Under the pieces are notes generated by a model, which searched no databases, had not been told where the DNA came from, and was given only the letters and a program-made list of their open reading frames with translations. The translations under genes were made by a program, and so were the position numbers. From Phenylobacterium sp. (lineage in GTDB: Bacteria; Pseudomonadota; Alphaproteobacteria; Caulobacterales; Caulobacteraceae): DNA of 9,299 nucleotides. The DNA lies in assembly GCA_025350885.1 (NCBI GenBank), contig JANXXA010000222.1:1-9299 (forward strand), written 5' to 3'. Numbering within the stretch: position 1 is the first letter of the stretch; every line of letters begins with the position of its first letter. Below are positions 1 to 5,053 of the stretch, piece after piece.

Positions 1-126
1 GGTGATCGAGTCGCCGAGGATCGTGACAATCTGGCCGCACGCCGCCAGCGCCTGCCCCGGCAACGCCAGCAGGCCTGCCGAGAACAGGACTCGGCGGGAA
101 ATCGGGAGGGGTCGTGTACCGGCCAT
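1..126 (-). CDS. SGNH/GDSL-family arylesterase (TesA-like), N-terminal part
   Basis: Only the first 42 codons are inside the window. They read as a basic N-terminus (MAGTRPLPISRR), a hydrophobic stretch ending in the signal-peptidase-I-like sequence ALA-A near residues 26-29, and then ITILGDSIT-like sequence (VTILGDSIT, residues 34-42). GDS with the nucleophilic Ser40 is block I of the SGNH hydrolase family, and its position directly after a signal peptide is typical of periplasmic TesA/arylesterase enzymes that hydrolyse short acyl esters. The ATG at 126 is the only sensible start: an in-frame TAG lies five codons upstream. The ribosome site is weak (GGGCGG), which agrees with a very short or leaderless transcript from the candidate promoter just upstream. 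These enzymes often sit opposite an ABC transporter gene (ybbA); here the neighbour is a GST gene instead. The blocks holding the catalytic Asp/His are outside the window. Confidence 0.8.
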   Translation of the reverse strand, partial: MAGTRPLPISRRVLFSAGLLALPGQALAACGQIVTILGDSIT

Positions 127-135
127 GCGCCGCCC

Positions 136-163
136 TATCTAGGGTGCCGCTCCCATCGTTCAA
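136..163 (-). promoter_or_regulatory. candidate sigma-70-type promoter of the arylesterase gene
   Basis: On the minus strand TTGAACG (163-157) is followed after 13 nt by CCTAGATA (143-136). This resembles the Caulobacter housekeeping pattern TTGaCgS, 10-14 nt, GCtANAWC (5 of 7 defined positions in the -10 part). The -10 box overlaps the small palindrome CCCTA-TC-TAGGG (133-144). Transcription would begin only a few bases before the ATG at 126, giving a leaderless or nearly leaderless mRNA. The match was made by eye and is weak evidence. Confidence 0.25.
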
Positions 164-329
164 ACTCCGAGGCCCTGGTTTGTCCGAAGCTTTCGATCCG
201 CTGGTCCTTGAGGCCATCTCGCTGACCCTGCCCTCGGCGGCGGGAGCCAGAGCTACCGCACGGCATGAACTTCCTGGGTCCCCGGATTGGCCTTGCAGGC
301 CGTCCGAGGTGACGCAATTTGGGGTGGCG

Positions 330-354
330 GCGCCGGCTTAAGAGCCGCAGGCGC
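330..354 (-). terminator. GC-rich hairpin after the GST gene, possible terminator
   Basis: GCGCCGGCT (330-338) pairs with AGCC (343-346) and GGCGC (350-354), giving a nine-pair stem with a TAAG loop and a three-base GCA bulge. It overlaps the GST stop codon (356-354). There is no T-run on either side, so termination is inferred only from position and stem strength. The second copy of the repeat forms the same stem without the bulge. Confidence 0.35.
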
Positions 355-371
355 TAGTTGAACTGCGGCGA
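330..371 (-). repeat. gene-end repeat, copy A (partner at 7580-7618)
   Basis: Read on the minus strand, this 42-nt stretch begins with TCGCCGCAG, passes through the TAG stop of the GST gene and ends with TAAGCCGGCGC. The copy at 7618-7580 has the same start, the same ACTAGCGCC core with its stop codon and the same end. Of 39 aligned positions 34 agree, and copy A carries three extra bases (TGC). The reading frame through the repeat is also the same in both copies: the encoded ends are SPQFN-stop and SPQAD-stop. Similarity stops sharply after GCCGGCGC on the downstream side and fades within a few codons on the coding side. Confidence 0.75.
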
Positions 372-1145
372 GAAGCGGATGTTGTCGCGTTCCAGGCCCT
401 TCAGCACGACGTCCAGGCCGCCGGACTTGATCATCCATTCCAGGCGATGGTCGCGGTATTCGCGTTTGAACAGCCCTTTTTCCACCAGCTCGGCAACGTT
501 GCTCATGGTGGCGTTGCGGACCGAGGCTCGCACCTCATCGACGGTGGCGATCACCGAGGCCCGGCCATTGGCGCGCGCCAGCCAGTCGGTGAGCCTGGAG
601 CCTTCGGCCGGGCGAAGGCCGTTGCCCGCCGACCCGTTGACGAAGGGAACCACCGCCAGGTCGCCCCAGCCGAAGGTCTCGCCATTGAACCAGGTACGCG
701 CGCCCAGCTGACGCTCCAGCCAGGCGAAGATGCCCTCGGTCTGGCGCTTCGCCGCCGCCTCGATGGCCTGGGCCAGCTCGCCCTCCGCGCGCTTGAACCA
801 GCGCAGTTCCGCCAGGCCCCAGTTGATCGCCTCGTAATGGGTGTCCATCACCTCTTCGAGCATGCGCACGCGCGCCCGCTCGCCGGCCGAGGCGGGCAGC
901 ATCGGCGGATCGGGGTAGGCGTCCTCCAGATATTCCAGGATGACGGTCGAATCGAACACGCTGACCGCGCCGTCGACGAGGGCCGGCACTTCGGCCCGTG
1001 GGCTTGCCGCCACGAAGTCGCCCTGGGCGCCGCCCGCGCCGAGCCCGCTGGGCAGGATGGCTTCGAACGCCAGCCCCTTCTCGCGCATCGCGATCTTGAC
1101 CTTCTGCGCGTAGGGCGAGAGCGGGGTTTCATAGAGCCTGATCAT
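354..1145 (-). CDS. GST-fold protein with extended C-terminus
   Basis: This 263-residue protein has an N-terminal thioredoxin-like GST domain (about 1-78): LYETPLSPYAQKV with candidate active-site Ser10 or Tyr12, EVPALVDG with cis-Pro54, and FDSTVILEYLED with the glutathione-contacting Asp65-Ser66 pair. The all-helical GST domain follows (about 85-205) and includes TFGWGDLAV, the usual helix-capping box. The remaining 55 or so residues (SNVAELVEKG onward, rich in charged residues) extend past a normal 200-220-residue GST. ATG at 1145 was chosen because GAGGA (1157-1153) lies seven bases upstream, overlapping the stop of the preceding GST gene; a longer reading frame upstream has no GST homology. 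It is the last gene of a three-gene run and ends inside the 42-nt repeat. The reaction is unknown: glutathione conjugation, glutathione lyase or beta-etherase-like chemistry all fit the fold. Confidence 0.85.
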   Translation of the reverse strand: MIRLYETPLSPYAQKVKIAMREKGLAFEAILPSGLGAGGAQGDFVAASPRAEVPALVDGAVSVFDSTVILEYLEDAYPDPPMLPASAGERARVRMLEEVMDTHYEAINWGLAELRWFKRAEGELAQAIEAAAKRQTEGIFAWLERQLGARTWFNGETFGWGDLAVVPFVNGSAGNGLRPAEGSRLTDWLARANGRASVIATVDEVRASVRNATMSNVAELVEKGLFKREYRDHRLEWMIKSGGLDVVLKGLERDNIRFSPQFN

Positions 1146-1155
1146 GCGCGGGTCC

Positions 1156-1800
1156 TCATATGGGCGACGTCTCCGCGCCGGGCGGCGCGTGGCGAAGCTG
1201 CGAAGCCTTGGCGGCCTGGAATCCGGGACGGGCCTGCAGCCGCGCCCAATAGGCGGCGATGGCCGGGGTAAACTCGGCGTCGAGGCCGAGCTGGGCGGCC
1301 AGCAACAGCGCATAGCCCACCGAGATGTCGGCGGCCGTGAAGCGGCCCGCGCACAGCCAGTCGCCCGCGTCGAGCGCCCGGTCCACCGCCCGCAGCCTGG
1401 CCAGGAACCACTTGGCGTAGTCGTCGGCCACCACCTCGGCCTTGCCCGGCTCGAACCGGCGATAGCGCAGCACCAAGGTCTGCGGAAAGGTCAGCGTCGC
1501 CTCGCCGAAATGCAGCCCGTTCAGCCAGGCGCCATAGGCCGGATCGTCCACCGCCACCGCCAGCGGGCTCGGCCCATAGCGGGTGACCAGATATTCCACG
1601 ATCGCCGCGGACTCGGTCATGAACGTCGCGCCATCGACCAGCGCCGGAATGGTGCCCAGCGGATTGACCGCCATGAAGTCCTTCGCCCGATAGCGCGGCG
1701 GGAAGGGCATGACGGTGAGCTCGTAGTCGAGCCCCAGTTCCTCCAGCGCCCACAGGGGCCGGAACGAGCGCGCATCGGTGCAGTGGTAAAGATGGATCAC
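1156..1800 (-). CDS. glutathione S-transferase family protein
   Basis: The product has 214 residues, the normal length for a cytosolic GST. The N-terminal domain shows LYHCTDARSFRPLWALEELG (candidate catalytic Ser12), NPLGTIPALVDG with cis-Pro52, and TESAAIVEYL with the Glu63-Ser64 pair that binds the gamma-glutamyl end of glutathione. The C-terminal helical domain carries FTAADISVGYAL, the helix-capping box. The start is GTG at 1800, which overlaps the TGA of the upstream hydrolase gene as GTGA (1800-1797). The ribosome site before it is poor, so expression probably depends on ribosomes finishing the hydrolase. The gap to the next GST gene is 10 nt. The three genes should share one transcript, and the co-encoded epoxide hydrolase suggests an electrophilic (epoxide-like) substrate; that is inference. 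Confidence 0.88.
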   Translation of the reverse strand: MIHLYHCTDARSFRPLWALEELGLDYELTVMPFPPRYRAKDFMAVNPLGTIPALVDGATFMTESAAIVEYLVTRYGPSPLAVAVDDPAYGAWLNGLHFGEATLTFPQTLVLRYRRFEPGKAEVVADDYAKWFLARLRAVDRALDAGDWLCAGRFTAADISVGYALLLAAQLGLDAEFTPAIAAYWARLQARPGFQAAKASQLRHAPPGAETSPI

Positions 1801-2765
1801 GTCAGGCTCGCAAGCCACGGAAGCAGCAACGCATTCACATCTTCGGGCCGCTCCTGCTGGGTCCAGTGGCCACAGCCGGGCAGGATGTGGACGCCACGCA
1901 GATCGGTGACGTGCTGGGCCATCATCGCGCCGGGATCGGCGATCCGCCCGAAGCCATTGAACGCCGGGTCGCGGTCGCCGCCGATCAACAGGGTCGGCAT
2001 CTCCAGCTTGCGACCCTGGAACTGTTGCAGCCAGGCGAAGTCGCGCTCGTGATTGCGATAGCGGCTGATCGGCCCGAAAAATCCCGAGGCTGTGAACTCG
2101 CCGACGTAGTAGTCGAGATCCTCCGGCGTCATCCAGGCGGGGAAAATCCGCGGATCGACCATCCCCTCCAGCAGGGTCGCGCCGTGCTTTTTCTGCGGCC
2201 AGGTTCCGTCGGGCGCGTCGCCGCAGATGCCGTAGTAGAACTTGCGCAGGAAGCCCCGCACATCGGCTTGCGCCTCGGCTTCCGGCGCACCCACATTCTG
2301 GAACCACGCCTGATAGAAGAAATGTCCCTTGGCGGTGAACGCCTCGGTGAAGATCTCGCTGAATGGTCGGCTCGGCACGCCGGAGAACGGCACCGACAGG
2401 CCGGCGACCGCACGGAAGGCCTGCGGCCGCGAGAGCGCCGAGTTCCAGACGATGGGCGCGCCCCAGTCGTGACCGATCAGGATCGCCGGGGCGTCCGGCT
2501 GTAACACCTTGGCTACTCCCGCCACATCGGCGGTCAGGCTTTGCATGTCATAGGCGGCGATGTCGCCCGGCTTGTCCGAGCCGCCGTAGCCGCGCACATC
2601 GATGGCCGCGGCGGTGAAACCGGCGGCCGCGATCGGTCCCAGCTGATGTCGCCACGAGAACCAGCTCTCCGGGAACCCGTGCACCATCAGCACCAGCGGG
2701 CCCTGGCCCTCGACGGCCACCCGGATCCGCGCCGCGCCGGCGTCAACTGTTCTGAATTCGGGCAT
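1797..2765 (-). CDS. alpha/beta hydrolase, epoxide-hydrolase family
   Basis: The 322-residue protein carries the full soluble epoxide hydrolase signature. HGFP (29-32) and SWRHQ form the oxyanion-hole region, GHDWG holds the nucleophile Asp100, cap-domain Tyr151 (FFYQAW) and Tyr236 (ISRYRN) are placed to polarise the epoxide ring, Asp266 in GDRDPAF is the charge-relay acid, and His300 in GCGHWTQQE is the general base. Asp rather than Ser as nucleophile, together with two Tyr in the cap, favours epoxide hydrolysis to a diol over ester hydrolysis; a haloalkane dehalogenase is less likely because of HGFPESW and the two Tyr. ATG at 2765 was chosen because AGGGAGAG lies seven bases upstream and MPEFRTV matches the usual family N-terminus. 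Starts at 2792 (ATG) and 2813 (TTG) would add 9 or 16 unusual residues. First gene of the minus-strand run, divergent from the SDR pair. Confidence 0.9.
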   Translation of the reverse strand: MPEFRTVDAGAARIRVAVEGQGPLVLMVHGFPESWFSWRHQLGPIAAAGFTAAAIDVRGYGGSDKPGDIAAYDMQSLTADVAGVAKVLQPDAPAILIGHDWGAPIVWNSALSRPQAFRAVAGLSVPFSGVPSRPFSEIFTEAFTAKGHFFYQAWFQNVGAPEAEAQADVRGFLRKFYYGICGDAPDGTWPQKKHGATLLEGMVDPRIFPAWMTPEDLDYYVGEFTASGFFGPISRYRNHERDFAWLQQFQGRKLEMPTLLIGGDRDPAFNGFGRIADPGAMMAQHVTDLRGVHILPGCGHWTQQERPEDVNALLLPWLASLT

Positions 2766-2772
2766 CGCGCCG

Positions 2773-2780
2773 CTCTCCCT
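2773..2780 (-). promoter_or_regulatory. ribosome binding site that fixes the hydrolase start
   Basis: AGGGAGAG on the minus strand lies seven bases before the ATG at 2765. The two upstream in-frame starts at 2792 and 2813 have no comparable site at good spacing. Confidence 0.6.
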
Positions 2781-2791
2781 CACGGCCACCA

Positions 2792-2812
2792 TGATCCCCC
2801 CCGTTCGGATCA
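2792..2812. promoter_or_regulatory. inverted repeat in the hydrolase/SDR divergent region
   Basis: TGATCC (2792-2797) and GGATCA (2807-2812) form a perfect six-base inverted repeat with a nine-base spacer, centred about 37 nt upstream of the hydrolase start. The 21-bp span and its place in a divergent promoter region fit a dimeric repressor site (TetR- or MarR-like), but no regulator gene is adjacent and arms this short can occur by chance. Confidence 0.2.
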
Positions 2813-2879
2813 AGGCAAGGGTGACTTTGAGGAACCCCGTGCTCGGCGCCGCATGCGTACTGCCTCATGCTCACCACCA

Positions 2880-2907
2880 TTGACGCCACCGCCCGCCGTG
2901 CCAGCAT
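2880..2907 (+). promoter_or_regulatory. candidate promoter for the SDR pair
   Basis: TTGACGC (2880-2886) matches the Caulobacter-type -35 pattern TTGaCgS in full. After 13 nt comes GCCAGCAT (2900-2907), a partial match to the -10 pattern GCtANAWC. Transcription would start around 2914, leaving a leader of about 15 nt that still holds the GGAGGA ribosome site (2915-2920). The -10 half is weak. Confidence 0.3.
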
Positions 2908-2928
2908 CGTGGCTGGAGGAAGCGGCCC

Positions 2929-3660
2929 ATGAACGAGCTCGATTTCAGTGGCAAGGGCGTCCTGGTGGTGGGCGGCTCCAGCGGTATCGGCAACTGCATC
3001 GCCCACGCCTTCCTCGACCACGGCGCCGCGGTCCACGTCTGGGGCACGCGCCCGACGGCCCATGACTACGAAGGGTCCGAGGGCTGCGACCTCAACGGCC
3101 TGGCCTATCAGCAGGTCGATGTCGCCGACCGCGAACAGGTCGCCGACGCCTCCGGCCCCGACGCCCTGGACGTGCTGGTCCTCTGCCAGGGGACGGTGGT
3201 CTATCAGCGCGGCGAATTCGAGCCGGAGGGGTGGGACAAGGTGATGGCGGTCAATCTCGACAGCCTCATGGCCTGCGCCATGCGCTTCCACGACGCGCTG
3301 GCCGACCGCCAGGGTGTGATCATCATCGTCAGCTCGGTCTCCGGCTTTACCTCGAACCGGGGCAACCCGGCCTATGCGGCGTCAAAGGCCGGGGCGGTCA
3401 GCCTGACCAAGACGCTGGGCGAAGCCTGGGCGCGCGATGGCGTGCGTGTGGTGGGCCTGGCGCCCGGCCTGGTCGACACCAAGCTGACCAAGGTCACCGT
3501 CGACCATCCCGACCGGCTCGAGGGCGCGCTGCGTGCGATCCCGCTTGGCCGCATGGGCACGCCCCAGGACATGGCCGGCGCGGCGCTGTTCCTGGCCTCG
3601 CCGCTGGCGGCCTATGTGGTCGGCCAGACCCTGATCGTCGATGGAGGCTTGAGCCTTTGA
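2929..3660 (+). CDS. short-chain dehydrogenase/reductase (SDR), probably NADP(H)-preferring
   Basis: A 243-residue classical SDR. GGSSGIG (15-21) is the dinucleotide-binding loop, Arg41 follows beta strand 2 (VHVWGTR) and favours NADP(H), Asn109 (VNLDS), Ser136 (VSSVSG), Tyr149 and Lys153 (YAASK) form the catalytic tetrad, and VDGG closes the C-terminus. The usual NNAG structural motif after strand 4 is replaced by LCQG (85-88). The start is well supported by GGAGGA seven to nine bases before the ATG. The region between strand 2 and strand 4 is short, which explains the modest total length. It leads a two-gene unit: its TGA overlaps the TTG start of the next SDR. The expected activity is alcohol/ketone oxidoreduction on a substrate shared with the neighbouring hydrolase and GSTs; the substrate cannot be read from the sequence. 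Confidence 0.9.
   Translation: MNELDFSGKGVLVVGGSSGIGNCIAHAFLDHGAAVHVWGTRPTAHDYEGSEGCDLNGLAYQQVDVADREQVADASGPDALDVLVLCQGTVVYQRGEFEPEGWDKVMAVNLDSLMACAMRFHDALADRQGVIIIVSSVSGFTSNRGNPAYAASKAGAVSLTKTLGEAWARDGVRVVGLAPGLVDTKLTKVTVDHPDRLEGALRAIPLGRMGTPQDMAGAALFLASPLAAYVVGQTLIVDGGLSL
3643..3660 (+). promoter_or_regulatory. ribosome site and TTGA stop/start overlap coupling the two SDRs
   Basis: GGAGG (3643-3647) inside the last codons of the first SDR lies nine bases before TTG (3657-3659). That TTG overlaps the TGA stop (3658-3660). No ATG or GTG exists in this frame before the conserved Rossmann motif, so TTG is the best start and translation is probably coupled. Confidence 0.6.
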
Positions 3661-4427
3661 CCGCCCTCTCCCGTTCCGTCGCCGGCTCAACCGTCCTGAT
3701 CACCGGGGCGGCCAGCGGCATGGGCCGCGCCACCGCCGAGGTGTTCGCCGCCGAGGGGGCGCATGTGGCGCTCACCGACATCGCCGCGGAAAGCGTGCGC
3801 GAGGTGGCCGACGACCTGGTCCACCGCGGCTTTAGCGCCGAGGCCTGGACGCTCGACGTCGCCGACGGGGCGGCCATCGACGCCGTGGTGGCCGCCGTGG
3901 CCCAGCGGTTCGGCGGCCTCGACATCGTCATCAACAACGCCGGGGTCGGGGGTTTCGCGGCCATCGACGCGGCCAACTACGAGGCGATCTGGACCCGCGC
4001 GCTCGGCGTCATGCTGACCTCGCACCAGCGGATCATCCGCGCCGCCCTGCCCCACCTGCGCAAGTCCGCCGCGCCCCGGATCGTCAACATCGCCTCGACC
4101 GAGGCGCTGGGCGCCACATCGCGCGATAGCGCCTACGCCGCCGCCAAGGCCGGGGTCACCGGCCTGACCCGGGCGCTGGCCGTCGAGCTGGGCCGCGAGG
4201 GCATCACCGTCAACTGCATCTGTCCCGGCCCGATCCTCACCGGCATGACCGAGGCGATCCCGCAGGCCGACAAGGCCACCTTCGCCAAACGCCGCACCGC
4301 GCTCGGCCGCTACGGCCGCCCCGACGAAGTGGCGCACATCACGCTCAGCCTCTGCCTGCCGGCGGCGTCCTACATCACCGGCGTGACCATCCCGGTCGAT
4401 GGCGGCCTAATGGCGCGCAACGCTTAA
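3657..4427 (+). CDS. SDR-family oxidoreductase with Met in place of the catalytic Asn
   Basis: A 256-residue SDR. TGAASGMG (about 17-24) binds the dinucleotide, Asp41 at the end of strand 2 (VALTD) favours NAD(H), INNAG (92-96) stabilises the core sheet, and Ser147 (NIAST), Tyr160 and Lys164 (YAAAK) are catalytic. CPGPILTGM and PVDGG are the usual C-terminal blocks. The position that carries the fourth catalytic residue, Asn in the common WxxxxxVNL helix, is Met119 here (IWTRALGVMLTSHQ). The tetrad is therefore incomplete, which may alter proton relay or mark a distinct SDR subgroup. The start is TTG at 3657, with a GGAGG site and overlap with the preceding stop; starting further upstream would run through the other SDR in the wrong frame. 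The stop TAA overlaps the stop of the convergent response-regulator gene. Confidence 0.88.
   Translation: MTALSRSVAGSTVLITGAASGMGRATAEVFAAEGAHVALTDIAAESVREVADDLVHRGFSAEAWTLDVADGAAIDAVVAAVAQRFGGLDIVINNAGVGGFAAIDAANYEAIWTRALGVMLTSHQRIIRAALPHLRKSAAPRIVNIASTEALGATSRDSAYAAAKAGVTGLTRALAVELGREGITVNCICPGPILTGMTEAIPQADKATFAKRRTALGRYGRPDEVAHITLSLCLPAASYITGVTIPVDGGLMARNA
4424..4427. other. shared TTAA: two convergent stop codons
   Basis: The palindrome TTAA supplies the TAA stop of the second SDR on the plus strand (4425-4427) and of the response regulator on the minus strand (4426-4424). There is no intergenic space and no hairpin between these convergent genes, so transcripts must read into each other. 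Confidence 0.8.
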
Positions 4428-5053
4428 GGTAGGGCGAGCAGCCCCAGAGCCTGCGCCCGCGATGACGCCTCGGTGCGATTGACCGCGCCGGTCACCGCGA
4501 GGATCTGGGCCACATGGGTCTTGATCGTGGCCGGCGACACAGCCAGGGCGCGGGCAATGTCCTTGTTGCTCCTGCCCTGCGCCAGCAGCCGGACGATCTC
4601 CAGCTGTCGCGGGGTCAGAAGGTCGGACCCCCGCCCGGCGGCCTGCGCCGTCTCGCGTTGCAGCTCCGCAAACCGCGCCGGCAGGTACCGCTCGCCCGCC
4701 AGCACCAGATCGATCGCCGCGAGCAGCACCGGCTTGGTCGATTGCTTCATCGCAAAGCCCGCGACACCCAGCTTGATCAGGTCGACGAGCAGGCCGTCGT
4801 CCTGCGACCCCGTGATCACCAGTAGCGGGGACCCCGGCGCCGCCCGGCGTATCCCCTCGACGCCGGCCCGGGGATCAGCGCCCGGCATCTCCAGATCGAC
4901 GAGAAAAAGGTCCGGTTGCCGCGCCGCGAGCGCCCAGGCCGAGGGAAAATCTCCGGCCTCGAAAACGGTGACTGCCGGCCATCGCAGAGCGACCATGTTG
5001 ACCAGCGCCTCGCGCATCAACGCATGATCGTCGCAGATCAGGCAGCTGCGCAT
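4424..5053 (-). CDS. LuxR/NarL-type response regulator
   Basis: The 209-residue protein has a receiver domain (1-120) and a LuxR-type helix-turn-helix (about 145-205). Receiver landmarks are all present: acidic pair Asp8-Asp9 (LICDDH), phospho-acceptor Asp53 (LFLVDLEMPG), Thr81 (VITGS) and Lys103 (FAMKQ). The output domain shows LTPRQLEIVRLLAQG and the recognition helix in SPATIKTHV, the FixJ/NarL pattern of a DNA-binding activator or repressor. ATG at 5053 was chosen because the receiver begins directly after it; an upstream extension would lie wholly inside the kinase gene. It overlaps the 3' end of the kinase gene by 16 nt and has only a weak ribosome site, so translation is likely coupled. 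The kinase is almost certainly its phosphodonor. Targets are unknown; the divergent PEP-CTERM gene is a candidate. Confidence 0.93.
   Translation of the reverse strand: MRSCLICDDHALMREALVNMVALRWPAVTVFEAGDFPSAWALAARQPDLFLVDLEMPGADPRAGVEGIRRAAPGSPLLVITGSQDDGLLVDLIKLGVAGFAMKQSTKPVLLAAIDLVLAGERYLPARFAELQRETAQAAGRGSDLLTPRQLEIVRLLAQGRSNKDIARALAVSPATIKTHVAQILAVTGAVNRTEASSRAQALGLLALP

Noticed and set aside
114..341. Plus-strand 75-codon reading frame in the gap between the arylesterase and the GST
   Set aside because: It starts at GTG without a ribosome site, is antisense to the start of the arylesterase, has no recognisable motif, and its stop falls inside the repeat hairpin.
447..1271. Long plus-strand reading frame opposite the GST gene
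   Set aside because: Arg/Gly/His-rich composition typical of a reverse-frame shadow in high-GC DNA; the minus strand encodes clear GST motifs.
1144..2052. Plus-strand reading frame of about 300 codons opposite the GST and hydrolase genes
   Set aside because: Antisense shadow with no domain; both minus-strand genes have complete catalytic motifs.
1797..2813. Longer hydrolase start at TTG 2813 or ATG 2792
   Set aside because: The additional residues do not match the family and the good ribosome site lies before 2765.
2851..2870. GCATG/CATGC inverted repeat in the divergent region
   Set aside because: Only five-base arms with a ten-base spacer; too likely by chance to list as a site.
3231..4427. 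398-codon plus-strand frame as a single gene
   Set aside because: Its first 142 codons overlap the first SDR out of frame and have shadow-like composition. Homology begins right after TTG 3657, which has a ribosome site.
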